Shown here: in pieces, positions 23,829 through 31,609 of the stretch
How positions within the stretch are numbered: position 1 is the stretch's first letter
Layout of the letters: every line of letters begins with the position of its first letter
Assembly: GCA_945957365.1 (NCBI GenBank)
Contig: CAMFKI010000036.1
Coordinates: 1-35,737, forward strand
Direction: 5' to 3'
DNA length: 35,737 bases
Origin: an uncultured Alphaproteobacteria bacterium
Lineage (GTDB): Bacteria; Pseudomonadota; Alphaproteobacteria; Rhizobiales; Aestuariivirgaceae
Position numbers and translations under genes: made by a program
The notes under the pieces: model-generated
The model's database searches: none
What the model was told of the DNA's origin: nothing
The model's input: only the letters and a program-made list of their open reading frames with translations

Positions 23829-24560
23829 TCAGTATTGCTTGAACAGGCCCTCGGGGGCGTATTTCCACACCCCGCCATTGTCGTCGAAGGAAGCCTCGCA
23901 CATCGGGATCATCTGGGCCGCCACCGCATCGGGGTGCGGCAGGCTCATGGGGTCCTCGCCCGGCATGGCGCTGGCGCGCATGCTGGTGCGCGTGGCGCCG
24001 GGGCTGAAGCAGTTGCTGCGGATGGCCGTGGTCGCGGTCTCTGCGGCATAGGTCTTCACCATCGCCTCCAGCGCCGCCTTCGAAATGGAATAGGGGCCCC
24101 AGTAGGCCCAGCACTTCTGTGCGAGGCCCGAGGTCATGAACACGGCCCGGCCCGCATCCGAAAGGCGCAGCAGGGGGTCCATGGAGCGGATGAGGCGGTA
24201 ATTGGCGGTGACGTTCACCGCCATCACCTCGTCCCACATCTTCTGGTCGACATGGGCAACGGGCGTGAGCTTGCCCAGCACGCCGGCATTGCCGATCAGG
24301 ATGTCGAGCTTCTTCCAGCGCTCGAAGATCGCCGCGCCCAGCCGGTCGATGGCCGGGAAATCCTTGATGTCGACGGGCACCAGCGTGGCGGAGCCGCCGG
24401 CCTCTCTGATCTCGTCGTCGAGTTCGGTTAGCCCGCCCTCGGTGCGCGCCGTCGCGATGACATGCGCACCTTCCTTCGCCAATGCGATTGCCGCTGCACG
24501 CCCGAGTCCGCGCGAGGCGCCGGTCACCAGGGCGACGCGCCCTTCAAGCCGCTTCGTCAT
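23829..24560 (-). CDS. Short-chain dehydrogenase/reductase
   Basis: A 243-residue classical SDR oxidoreductase. The cofactor motif TGASRGLG is at 13-20, NAG at 91-93, and the catalytic set is S144, Y157 and K161. Arg at 39 (TART) after the second strand suggests NADP(H). The substrate is unknown. The gene begins 6 bp after purF, an arrangement common in alphaproteobacteria, so it is co-transcribed. Confidence 0.88.
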   Translation of the reverse strand: MTKRLEGRVALVTGASRGLGRAAAIALAKEGAHVIATARTEGGLTELDDEIREAGGSATLVPVDIKDFPAIDRLGAAIFERWKKLDILIGNAGVLGKLTPVAHVDQKMWDEVMAVNVTANYRLIRSMDPLLRLSDAGRAVFMTSGLAQKCWAYWGPYSISKAALEAMVKTYAAETATTAIRSNCFSPGATRTSMRASAMPGEDPMSLPHPDAVAAQMIPMCEASFDDNGGVWKYAPEGLFKQY

Positions 24561-24566
24561 GCGAAA

Positions 24567-26027
24567 TCAGCCTGCTTCCGCCAGCAGCGACAGCTGCTGC
24601 TTCCGGGTCTCGCCGACGAGGTCGGTGAGATGGGTGGGGTAATCGCCGGTGAAGCAGTGGTCGGTGAACTGCGGGCGGGCATTGTCGCGGCCGGGATAGC
24701 CCACCGCGCGGTAGACGCCATCGACCGAGAGGAAGGCCAGCGAGTCGACGCCGATGTACTGGCGCATCTCTTCCATGGTGTGGGTGGCGGCCAGCAGCGA
24801 CTTCTGCTCCGGGGTGTCGATGCCGTAGAAGTCCGGGTGCTTGATGGGCGGGCTCGAGATGCGCATGTGCACCTCCTTGGCGCCGGCCTCATACATCATG
24901 CGCACGATCTTCACCGAGGTGGTGCCGCGCACGATCGAATCGTCGATCAGCACCACGCGCTTGCCCTGCACCACGGCACGGTTGGCGTTGTGCTTCAGCT
25001 TCACGCCGAGCGAGCGGATCGTCTGGGTCGGTTCGATGAAGGTGCGGCCGACATAATGGTTGCGGATGATGCCGAGCTCGAAGGGAATGCCCGTCTCCTG
25101 CGCAAAGCCGATGGCGGCAGGCACCCCTGAGTCCGGGATCGGCACGATCACGTCGGCGTCGATCGCCGACTCCTTCGCCAGCTCGCGGCCCATGGCCTTG
25201 CGCACGTCGTAGATCGAGCGGCCGCCCAGCATGGAATCGGGGCGCGAGAAATAGATGTATTCGAAGATGCAGGGCCGGGCCGGCTGGCGGGGGAAGGGCC
25301 GCAGGCTCTCGATGCCCTCGTCGGAGATCACCACCACTTCGCCGTTCTCGACCTCGCGGATGAATTTGGCGCCGATGATGTCGAGCGCGCAGGTTTCCGA
25401 ACACAGGATATAGGCGCCGTTCAGCTCGCCCAGGATCAGCGGGCGGATGCCATAGGGGTCGCGCGCGCCGATCAGCTTCTTGTTGGTGAGTGCCACGAGC
25501 GCATAGGCGCCTTCGAGCGAGCGCAGCGCGTCGATGTAGCGCTCGACGATGCGGGTCTTCTGCGAGCGCGCGACGAGATGCAGGATCACCTCGGTATCGG
25601 ACGTCGACTGGCAGATGGCGCCCTGGCCGATGAGCTCGCGGCGCAGCGTCAGGCCGTTGGTGAGGTTGCCGTTGTGGGCGACGGCCAGGCCGCCGGCGGC
25701 AAGTTCGGCGAACAGCGGCTGCACGTTGCGCAGGATGGTCTCGCCGGTCGTCGAGTAACGCACGTGGCCCAGCGCGGAGGAGCCCTGCAGGCGGTTGATC
25801 ACCTTCTCGGAGGAGAAGTGGTCGCCAACCAGCCCCAGGCGGCGTTCGGTCTGGAAGCGCTCGCCATCGAAGGAGACGATGCCGGCCGCCTCCTGGCCGC
25901 GGTGCTGCAGTGCGTGCAGGCCGAGCGCCGTCAATGCCGCGGCGTCGGGGTGGCCATAGATGCCGAACACGCCGCATTCCTCGCGCAGGCGGTCGGCGTT
26001 GAGCTCGAAATCGAGGTCCATGCTCAT
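24567..26027 (-). CDS. purF: Amidophosphoribosyltransferase
   Basis: A 486-residue cytosolic enzyme making phosphoribosylamine from PRPP and glutamine, the first committed step of purine synthesis. The N-terminal nucleophile glutamine-hydrolase domain follows a 17-residue propeptide; C18 (ECGVFGIY) becomes the new N-terminus. The PRPP loop is VVLIDDSIVRGTT. Compared with the Bacillus enzyme, two of the four cysteines that hold its Fe-S cluster are replaced (HPDFYG and TDHCFTGDYPT), so the cluster is probably absent. The start shares 4 bp with the cvpA stop (ATGA). Confidence 0.96.
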   Translation of the reverse strand: MSMDLDFELNADRLREECGVFGIYGHPDAAALTALGLHALQHRGQEAAGIVSFDGERFQTERRLGLVGDHFSSEKVINRLQGSSALGHVRYSTTGETILRNVQPLFAELAAGGLAVAHNGNLTNGLTLRRELIGQGAICQSTSDTEVILHLVARSQKTRIVERYIDALRSLEGAYALVALTNKKLIGARDPYGIRPLILGELNGAYILCSETCALDIIGAKFIREVENGEVVVISDEGIESLRPFPRQPARPCIFEYIYFSRPDSMLGGRSIYDVRKAMGRELAKESAIDADVIVPIPDSGVPAAIGFAQETGIPFELGIIRNHYVGRTFIEPTQTIRSLGVKLKHNANRAVVQGKRVVLIDDSIVRGTTSVKIVRMMYEAGAKEVHMRISSPPIKHPDFYGIDTPEQKSLLAATHTMEEMRQYIGVDSLAFLSVDGVYRAVGYPGRDNARPQFTDHCFTGDYPTHLTDLVGETRKQQLSLLAEAG

Positions 26028-26728
26028 TGGCTGGTGTCCTGTCCGCTCGCCGGCTTCTGGGTGGCATCCGGTGCGGCGGGCGGCTGCTGGTCGTTGCCGC
26101 CGGTGCTCTGCATCAGATTGTCCAGCTGCTGGCTGTCATTGCTCTTGTATCCGGGGTCGGTCTGCCCGGGCTGCTGGCCGTCGGTGGTCTTGGCGGCAGG
26201 CTTGGCCAGGGCGGTGTTGTTCAGCGTGTCGGCGATGTCGGGCGGCATGAAGGACAGGAGACCCGCCCCCGCCGACTTGATCATCGGCAGCGAATAGGCG
26301 TTCCTGACCCAGGTCTCCTGCTTGTCGAAGGGCAGGAGCCAGCCATAGAACAGATAGGCGATCGCCACGAAGATAAAACCCCTGATCACGCCGAAAATGA
26401 AGCCCAGCGTCCGGTCGAAGGAGCCGGCGGCCGAATCGACCACCCAGTCGGAGATCTTGACGCTGACGATCGACACGATGATCAAAACGATCAGGAAGGC
26501 CGTGGCCCCCACCGCGATCTGGGCCAGGATCTCCTTTTCGAGATAGGGCACCGTGGTCTTGGCCCATTCGATGAGGCCGGGCTGTTTGATGGCGAAGTAG
26601 GCCGCGATGGCCGCAGCACCCCAGGCGACCAGCGACAGCACCTCGCGGGTGAAGCCGCGCATCAGCGCGAGGAGACCGGAAACCAGCATGATGGCAAGGA
26701 GGATGAAATCGAGGAGCGTCAGAGGCAT
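26024..26728 (-). CDS. CvpA family inner-membrane protein
   Basis: A 234-residue protein with four membrane segments in the first ~125 residues (opening LLDFILLAIMLVSGLLALMRGFTREVLS, the CvpA signature) and a long, Gln/Pro/Asp-rich C-terminal tail (from about 175) that is probably disordered. CvpA was named for colicin V production; it is linked to envelope homeostasis and commonly precedes purF. AGGA lies 7 nt before ATG 26728; the frame is open to 26752. It is translationally coupled to purF by a 4-bp overlap. Confidence 0.9.
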   Translation of the reverse strand: MPLTLLDFILLAIMLVSGLLALMRGFTREVLSLVAWGAAAIAAYFAIKQPGLIEWAKTTVPYLEKEILAQIAVGATAFLIVLIIVSIVSVKISDWVVDSAAGSFDRTLGFIFGVIRGFIFVAIAYLFYGWLLPFDKQETWVRNAYSLPMIKSAGAGLLSFMPPDIADTLNNTALAKPAAKTTDGQQPGQTDPGYKSNDSQQLDNLMQSTGGNDQQPPAAPDATQKPASGQDTSQ

Positions 26729-26795
26729 CGTCAGTCCTAGAGGGTGCGCCACCCGGTTGAAGGCACCTTATAGAAAGCTTTTCAGGACCAGACTA

Positions 26796-26844
26796 GAGCA
26801 TGTTCCGCAAAACTGTTGCACAGTTTGACGATAACATCATGCTC
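26796..26844. repeat. Nested palindromic element between radA and cvpA
   Basis: Outer arms GAGCATG (26796-26802) and CATGCTC (26838-26844), inner arms AAACTG (26810-26815) and CAGTTT (26821-26826) around TTGCA. The element lies just upstream of cvpA and beyond the radA stop. Eleven bases of it (AACTGTTGCAC) recur at window positions 1-11, which suggests a dispersed repeat family with another copy cut off by the left edge. Confidence 0.6.
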
Positions 26845-26885
26845 CGGCCACCCCCTGGCGCGAAAGCGGCGCACGCCGGGGCCGG

Positions 26886-28274
26886 CTAGGCGATTCGGCG
26901 CTGTCCGCGGTCCTGCGCGGCCGACCACGCCACGAGGTCCATGATGGTCTCGAGGCCCTTTACCTTCAGGCCCTTGACGCCCGGCTGTTCGGCCATGGCG
27001 GCCACCACGGCCTCCTTCAAGCCCAGCTTCTGGGCTTCCTTGAGGCGGGCCTCGGTCTGGCCCACCGGCCGGATGGCGCCGGACAGCGCGATTTCGCCGA
27101 AGACCGCCGTGCCGGGGGGGATCACCGTGCCGGTCAGGGACGAAAGCAGGGCCGCCGCAACCGCCAGGTCGGCAGCCGGCTCACGCACCTTCAGCCCGCC
27201 TGCCACATTGAGGTAGACGTCGTTCTGCCCGATCTGGACCCCGGCGCGGGCCTCGAGCACGGCAAGGATCATCGCCAGCCGGTTCGAATCCCAGCCCACC
27301 GTGGTGCGCCGCGGCGTACCGAGCGGCGAGGGCGACACCAGCGCCTGCACCTCGATCAGCAGCGGGCGCGTTCCCTCCATGCCGGCGAAAACGGCCGTTC
27401 CGGGCGTCGGCCGCTCGTCCGAACCCATGAACAGCCGTGACGGGTTGGAGACCTCCGCCAGGCCGCCGTCCGACATCTCGAAGACGCCGATCTCGTCCGT
27501 GGGGCCGAAGCGGTTCTTCACGGCGCGCAGGATGCGATACTGGTGGCCGCGGTCGCCCTCGAAATAGAGCACTGCGTCGACCATGTGCTCCACCACCTTG
27601 GGGCCGGCGATCTGCCCGTCCTTGGTCACGTGGCCGACCAGCAGCACGGCGGTGCCCTTCTGCTTGGCGAAGCGGATCAGCGCTTCGGATCCGGCCTTCA
27701 GCTGCGACACCGTGCCGGGGGCGGCCTCGATCGACGGCGCCCACAGGGTCTGGATCGAATCGATCACCGCGATGGCCGGCGGCTTTTCCTCCGACAGCGT
27801 GGCCAGGATGTCGGAGACGTTGGTTTCGGTGGCCAGCAGCACCGGCGCATCGTCGAGGCCGAGCCGCTGCGCCCTGAGCCGCACCTGGGCGATCGCTTCC
27901 TCGCCGGAGATATAGACGACACGCTCGCCCTTGCGGGCCAGCGCCGCCAGCGCCTGCAGCAGCAGCGTGGACTTGCCGATGCCCGGGTCGCCGCCGATCA
28001 GCACGCCGGAACCCGGCACGAAGCCGCCGCCCGCCACGCGGTCGAGTTCGGCAATGCCGGTCACGATGCGCGGCGGGGCTGGCGTCTCGCCCCTGAGGCC
28101 GACGAGCCTTGTTGCCCGGCCCTTGGGCAGCGCCGCACCCTTGGAGCCCGAGAGCGGTGCGGCCGACTGTTCCTCGACGATGGAATTCCACGCCCCGCAA
28201 TTGTCGCAGCGGCCGGACCATTTGGACGAGGTGGAGCCGCAGCCCTGGCAGACGAAAACAGACGATTTGGCCAT
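26886..28274 (-). CDS. radA: DNA repair protein RadA (Sms)
   Basis: A 462-residue RecA-like ATPase that drives branch migration in recombination repair. Order of parts: a C4 zinc finger (C9, C12, C23, C26), Walker A GGDPGIGKST (94-103), Walker B ending in AVIDSIQ, the RadA-specific KNRFG motif, and a C-terminal Lon-protease-like domain without protease activity. ATG 28274 is chosen because it opens at the zinc finger and follows GAGGGG; the frame is open to 28361. In many relatives radA sits beside alr and cvpA; here alr is about 6 kb away. Confidence 0.95.
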   Translation of the reverse strand: MAKSSVFVCQGCGSTSSKWSGRCDNCGAWNSIVEEQSAAPLSGSKGAALPKGRATRLVGLRGETPAPPRIVTGIAELDRVAGGGFVPGSGVLIGGDPGIGKSTLLLQALAALARKGERVVYISGEEAIAQVRLRAQRLGLDDAPVLLATETNVSDILATLSEEKPPAIAVIDSIQTLWAPSIEAAPGTVSQLKAGSEALIRFAKQKGTAVLLVGHVTKDGQIAGPKVVEHMVDAVLYFEGDRGHQYRILRAVKNRFGPTDEIGVFEMSDGGLAEVSNPSRLFMGSDERPTPGTAVFAGMEGTRPLLIEVQALVSPSPLGTPRRTTVGWDSNRLAMILAVLEARAGVQIGQNDVYLNVAGGLKVREPAADLAVAAALLSSLTGTVIPPGTAVFGEIALSGAIRPVGQTEARLKEAQKLGLKEAVVAAMAEQPGVKGLKVKGLETIMDLVAWSAAQDRGQRRIA

Positions 28275-28340
28275 GCCCCTCTGTACCGGAACATTCGTGG
28301 AACGGAAAGAGACAAGTTGCTCCTGGCAGTGCAGCGTATC

Positions 28341-28371
28341 GGTCCCGGAGGGGTGGGGCACCTCCGGGACC
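28341..28371 (-). other. Strong stem-loop in the radA leader region
   Basis: GGTCCCGGAGG (28341-28351) and CCTCCGGGACC (28361-28371) form a perfect 11-bp stem with a 9-nt loop, 67 bp upstream of the radA start. There is no T-run on either strand. It may be a remnant terminator, an mRNA leader structure, or an operator. Confidence 0.45.
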
Positions 28372-28532
28372 TTCCGGGAAACGCGCTCCTGGGGATGGCA
28401 GCGAGGCTAAACCAACTGCTTCGGAGCTTCCCGACTCACGCACGTCGCGCAAGGGGCCGGGGCAGGCGCACCTTGCAACCACCCTCCCGAGCTACGGAAG
28501 AGAGTGATAATCAGAATATTACGCTAGTATAG

Positions 28533-28576
28533 GTTGTGAAATCAACTTTAATGTCAACATTCCTTACGTAACGTAA
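28533..28576. promoter_or_regulatory. Cluster of three small dyads in AT-rich DNA
   Basis: GTTG-N6-CAAC (28533-28546), AATGT-CA-ACATT (28550-28561) and the 13-bp perfect palindrome TTACGTAACGTAA (28564-28576) follow each other within 44 bp. This could be a promoter/operator region for radA (leftward) or for an unannotated transcript. No regulator can be named. Confidence 0.35.
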
Positions 28577-28736
28577 TCAGCCTTTTGTCCCGCTTCACGC
28601 CCCGGTTTTACCGTTGCGATCCTCGACAACCTGTCGAATATGTATGCGGAATTGACCTGTGTCATGGACGCGGCTGCAAGGCCGCCCCAGACTACGGTCA
28701 AGTCTGCCGCCTCGTGCAAGCGGGGGGTGGCGAAGA

Positions 28737-28769
28737 GCGGAGCGAAGCGCGGGACGGCCTTCGCTCCGC
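28737..28769 (-). terminator. Terminator-like hairpin after the amidohydrolase gene
   Basis: GCGGAGCGAAG (28737-28747) and CTTCGCTCCGC (28759-28769) form a perfect 11-bp stem with an 11-nt loop, 42 bp beyond the amidohydrolase stop on the reverse strand. Only TCTTC follows, so termination efficiency is uncertain. Confidence 0.5.
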
Positions 28770-28811
28770 TTGCCGTTTCCGCTCCGGTCTGACGATGAGC
28801 CCGGGCGGGCC

Positions 28812-30485
28812 TCAGGCCTCGAAGCTCACCCGACCGTCGCAGATCGTGGTCACCGGGCGCACATTCGCCACCTGGTCCCTGGGCGTCGCTTCGATATCGG
28901 AATCGAGCACCACGACGTCGGCGAGATAGCCTTCCTTCAGCGTGCCCTTGGCGTGCTCCATGAATTCCATGTGGGCGCCGGCGGCGGTGAAGGAATGCAG
29001 CGTGTCCATCAGGCTCTGCGCCTGTGGCGGACAGTCGGGGCGGAGCGGCACCACGGTCATCGCCGCCTGCATGCCGAGGAAGGGGCTCAAGGGGGCCACC
29101 GGCCAGTCGGAGGAGAAGGCGATGGCGGCGCCGGCGTTGCGCAGCGTCTGCCAGGCATAGGACCACGGCAGCTTGTCGCCGACGCGCGACAGGATCGGCT
29201 CGTGCGGCGAGCCCGGAACGCCCACGCCGGCGATCGGCTGCAGCGAGGCGATGACGCCCAGTTCCTTCAGGCGCGGAATGTCGGCGGGGTCGATCATCTC
29301 GATGTGCTCGATGCGATGGCGCGAGTCGCGCCTGCCGTTCGCCTTGATGGCATTCTCATAGGCATCGAGCGTGCGGCGCACCGCGCCATCGGCGATGGCA
29401 TGGGTCGAAACCTGCAACCCGTGCCGGTCGGCGCGGCGCACGATCTCGTTCATCTCGTCGGCGGTGAACAGCGGCGCACCCATGTTCTCCGGCTGGTCGG
29501 GATAGCCCTCGAGCATCAGCGCGGTATAGGTCTCGAGCACGCCGTCGACGAAGACCTTCACCCGGTCGCAATGCAGCATGTCGCCACCCGCACGCGAGCG
29601 GCCGTACTTGGCGCGCATGTCGGCGGCTTCCTCCACCCGCGCCACCTCGAAGGTGTTCTTCTGGTGGAAGGGCACTTCCACCCGCGCCATCATCTCGCCG
29701 CGGTCGAGCAGCGTCTGGAGAAGTTCGAGCTGGTACCAGTTGCCGTCCATGTTGTGCATCGAGGTGATGCCGAGGGATGCGGCATGGGCGATGCCCTTCT
29801 TGAAGAAGCCGATGTCGAGTTCGCGCTGGGCCGGCGTCGCCGGCGGGTTGGGGCTTTCGCCCGTCGTCATGCCCAGCCATTCGCGGCCGCCCGTCGGCGT
29901 CAGCGCCTGCACCAGCATGTAGGCCGCGGGCTCGCGCAGTTCGCCGGTGGCGATGCCGTTGTGGTCGAGCACGATCTCGTTGCCCACGGGCAACGGCCGG
30001 CCGTGCATGATCCCCGCCGCCTCCAGCGCTCGGGTGTTGGCCCACATGGTGTGATGGTCGAAGCAGCCGACGATGAACGGAATGTCGGAGACCATGCGGT
30101 CGAGGATCTGCCGGGTGATCGGTTCGCCCAGGGCCTCGTGCGCGATGCCGGTTGCCAGCAGCACGGCGTCGCCCGGCCGCTGCGTGCGGAACCGCGCCAC
30201 GGCCTCGGCCACGGCTGCCAGTCCGGTCATGCCGTTCAGCATCAGCGTGTCGAGTTCCACCGCGCCGCCGAAGAGATGCACATGGCCCTCGATGATGCCG
30301 GGCATCACCGTCTTCTGCGCGGCATCGATGATGCGCGTGTGCGCGGCCTTCAGCCCCTCGACATCCGCGCGGGACCCCACCCGGATGATGCGGTTTCCCG
30401 CCAACGCCACGGCCTCGGCGCGCGGCTTCGCGGGGTCCATCGTCAGCACGCGGGCGTTGGTGATCAGGATGTCGGCGGCAGTCAT
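28812..30485 (-). CDS. YtcJ-like metal-dependent amidohydrolase
   Basis: A 557-residue protein of the amidohydrolase_3 type. The N-terminal composite beta domain (ADILITNARVLTMD, with VMPGIIEGHVHLFG) carries the first metal pair H68-x-H70. HRIEHIEMI holds a further ligand and FSSDWPVAPL the catalytic Asp. The C-terminal part ends in GYLADVVVLD, as usual. Substrates for this family are varied N-acyl or cyclic amides; none can be assigned. No signal peptide. ATG 30485 has an AGGA about 10 nt upstream; the frame stays open to 30656, across the small RNA unit on the opposite strand. It may belong to the PucR-controlled block. Confidence 0.88.
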   Translation of the reverse strand: MTAADILITNARVLTMDPAKPRAEAVALAGNRIIRVGSRADVEGLKAAHTRIIDAAQKTVMPGIIEGHVHLFGGAVELDTLMLNGMTGLAAVAEAVARFRTQRPGDAVLLATGIAHEALGEPITRQILDRMVSDIPFIVGCFDHHTMWANTRALEAAGIMHGRPLPVGNEIVLDHNGIATGELREPAAYMLVQALTPTGGREWLGMTTGESPNPPATPAQRELDIGFFKKGIAHAASLGITSMHNMDGNWYQLELLQTLLDRGEMMARVEVPFHQKNTFEVARVEEAADMRAKYGRSRAGGDMLHCDRVKVFVDGVLETYTALMLEGYPDQPENMGAPLFTADEMNEIVRRADRHGLQVSTHAIADGAVRRTLDAYENAIKANGRRDSRHRIEHIEMIDPADIPRLKELGVIASLQPIAGVGVPGSPHEPILSRVGDKLPWSYAWQTLRNAGAAIAFSSDWPVAPLSPFLGMQAAMTVVPLRPDCPPQAQSLMDTLHSFTAAGAHMEFMEHAKGTLKEGYLADVVVLDSDIEATPRDQVANVRPVTTICDGRVSFEA

Positions 30486-30588
30486 GTCAGGCGGTCCTTT
30501 CGAATGAGGCCCGAAATTGCCCGCTTGACGAAACCCCGGCAACCCCCCACCTTGCATGACAGTATCAACAGCGAAAGGAGGTGATCCG

Positions 30589-30651
30589 ATGTCGAGTGAG
30601 TTCACTGTGCCGGCGAGCCGGATCGTTGCCTCCGCGGGAACGCGGGGCTGA
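30589..30651 (+). CDS. 20-residue ORF with extreme ribosome binding site
   Basis: ATG 30589 to TGA 30651. The peptide starts MSSEFTVPASR and ends SAGTRG; it is polar, without a membrane segment or signal. The GGAGG core (30577-30581) is 7 nt before the start, and the surrounding 15-nt complementarity to the 16S 3' end is far longer than any other ribosome binding site in the window. The second half of the ORF forms hairpins, which implies translation and RNA folding influence each other. No downstream gene follows before the terminator, so it is not a classical attenuator leader. Confidence 0.5.
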   Translation: MSSEFTVPASRIVASAGTRG

Positions 30652-30689
30652 CGCAACGATATCGAGACCGCCTCCGGCGCATCTCACGG

Positions 30690-30717
30690 AAAGGCCGCCC
30701 CGAGGGGCGGCCTTTTT
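30690..30717 (+). terminator. Rho-independent terminator, probably bidirectional
   Basis: GGCCGCCC (30693-30700), CGAG loop, GGGCGGCC (30705-30712) and then TTTTT. AAA precedes the stem, so three T follow it on the reverse strand. It ends the small RNA unit on the + strand and lies 26 bp beyond the GFA gene stop on the reverse strand, so it may serve both. Confidence 0.85.
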
Positions 30718-30742
30718 CGTTCGTGTGTCTGAGCGACTCCAT

Positions 30743-31156
30743 CTATCCGCGTTGCGGGGCAGCCTCGGCCACCGGCAGCGCCGGGTCGAAGTGATCCCAG
30801 GCCACATGCCGCTTGTGATAGACCGCGATCGACGGCGAGATCGCACCCGGATCGTCCATCGAGCCCGCCGTGATCGCCAGCATGCCGGGGATGCCGCTTG
30901 ACTGGAAGCTGATCCGGCCGCCGCACTCGGGGCAGAAGCCGCGCGTCGTCATGGCGCCGGAATCGGCGGGGCTCGCATAGGTCTTGAGAGTTCCGGCGAT
31001 GTGGACCGCAGCCTCCGGAAAGGCCCCGGCCGTGATGTGCCCCGAGCCCGAGGACTTCTTGCAGTCGAGGCATTCGCAATGCAGCGCCACCATCGGTTCG
31101 GCCGTGATTTCGTAGCGCACCGCGCCGCACTGGCATCCACCCTTGATCATCGTCAT
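30743..31156 (-). CDS. GFA family (Mss4-fold) zinc-binding protein
   Basis: A 137-residue cytosolic protein of the glutathione-dependent formaldehyde-activating enzyme family. Zinc ligands are C8-x-C10 (GGCQCGAVRY), C27-x-C29-x2-C32 (HCECLDCKK) and C75-x2-C78 (FCPECGGR), and all are present. Most members have unproven function; Gfa itself condenses formaldehyde with glutathione. AGGGGG lies about 6 nt before ATG 31156. It is 10 bp after the YCII gene, so they are an operon. Confidence 0.88.
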   Translation of the reverse strand: MTMIKGGCQCGAVRYEITAEPMVALHCECLDCKKSSGSGHITAGAFPEAAVHIAGTLKTYASPADSGAMTTRGFCPECGGRISFQSSGIPGMLAITAGSMDDPGAISPSIAVYHKRHVAWDHFDPALPVAEAAPQRG

Positions 31157-31166
31157 GGCTGCCCCC

Positions 31167-31487
31167 TCACATGTCGATGCAGGCGGCGATCTCGATCGAT
31201 CCGCCACGCTTCAGGATGGGGCAGCCGCTGGCCTTCTTGTGCGCGTCCTCGAGGTTCGCCGCCTCGATTAGGCTGTAGCCGCTGGCCGGATTGGCGCCGC
31301 CGCCGCTCGCCAGTGCGCCATCGGGCGTCACGGTGCTCGACTTGCCGACGGGATTGCCGCCATCGATCACCGCCGAACCCAGCGAGCCGAACCACGCGCC
31401 CCAGGCATCGTGGATGGCCTTGATGGCCGCCGGATCGGTCGGAACCGGCCCGCTCGCCCCGTGATAGACAAAGAGGTACTTGGTCAT
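31167..31487 (-). CDS. YCII-related domain protein
   Basis: A 106-residue cytosolic protein of the YCII/DGPF type: the opening KYLFVYHG, the ASGYSLIEAANLEDAHKKASGCP block and the C-terminal GGSIEIAACIDM strand are typical. YCII domains have a ferredoxin-like fold and a possible His-Asp catalytic pair; function unknown. GGAAGGA stands about 5 nt before ATG 31487. It is divergent from the PucR-type regulator gene, which suggests it is the first gene of that regulator's target operon. Confidence 0.85.
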   Translation of the reverse strand: MTKYLFVYHGASGPVPTDPAAIKAIHDAWGAWFGSLGSAVIDGGNPVGKSSTVTPDGALASGGGANPASGYSLIEAANLEDAHKKASGCPILKRGGSIEIAACIDM

Positions 31488-31527
31488 GGTGTCCTTCCCT
31501 TGTTCGCGCCGCTGATCGGCCCGCCAT

Positions 31528-31607
31528 TGTGAGATATCGCCATGGGCCGGCGCAAGAAATGGTGAGATTCGCCCTTTTCTGGCCCTTGGGAATGTGAAAT
31601 CCTCACA
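31528..31607. promoter_or_regulatory. Three phased TGTGAGAT-type repeats between the YCII and pucR-type genes
   Basis: TGTGAGAT (31528-31535), GGTGAGAT (31561-31568) and TGTGAAAT (31593-31600) point the same way at steps of 33 and 32 bp, about three helical turns each. The first two continue alike (TATCGCC and TCGCC). The last is also the left arm of TGTGA-N5-TCACA (31593-31607), which ends just before the start codon at 31610. This divergent promoter region is probably bound by the adjacent regulator. Confidence 0.5.
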
Positions 31608-31609
31608 GA

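Larger units (their letters stand above)
28275..28811. other. 537-bp gap without a convincing gene
   Basis: The overlapping frames here lack coding character and initiation signals. The gap holds the radA leader with an 11-bp stem (28341-28371), an AT-rich stretch (about 28500-28580) with three small dyads, and a terminator-like hairpin beyond the amidohydrolase gene (28737-28769). It separates the radA operon from the amidohydrolase block. Confidence 0.5.
30573..30717 (+). ncRNA. Structured small RNA / leader-type unit
   Basis: A compact transcript unit inferred from structure. It begins with GAAAGGAGGTGATCC (30573-30587), complementary to the last 15 nt of the 16S rRNA anti-Shine-Dalgarno end. 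Then come a small CCGG-CGAG-CCGG hairpin (30610-30621), an 8-bp stem ATCGTTGC/GCAACGAT (30622-30629 with 30653-30660) enclosing CCGCG-GGAA-CGCGG (30632-30645), and a strong terminator (30690-30717). A TTGACG at 30525-30530 may be a -35 element; no clear -10 is visible. It encodes a 20-residue ORF, so it may act as a coding RNA, as a regulatory RNA, or as both. It is divergent from the amidohydrolase gene. The family is unrecognised. Confidence 0.5.

Noticed and set aside
28585..28929. A 114-codon open frame beside the amidohydrolase stop
   Set aside because: No ribosome binding site, crosses the terminator-like hairpin and overlaps the amidohydrolase gene; composition changes midway.
28659..30584. 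A 641-codon open frame opposite the amidohydrolase gene
   Set aside because: Low-complexity Arg/His/Gly composition and no motif; the reverse strand encodes a well-formed metal hydrolase.
30573..30587. Possible fragment of a 16S rRNA gene
   Set aside because: Only the 15 bases complementary to the 16S 3' end match, on the strand opposite to an rRNA gene, and they are positioned as a ribosome binding site for an ATG.
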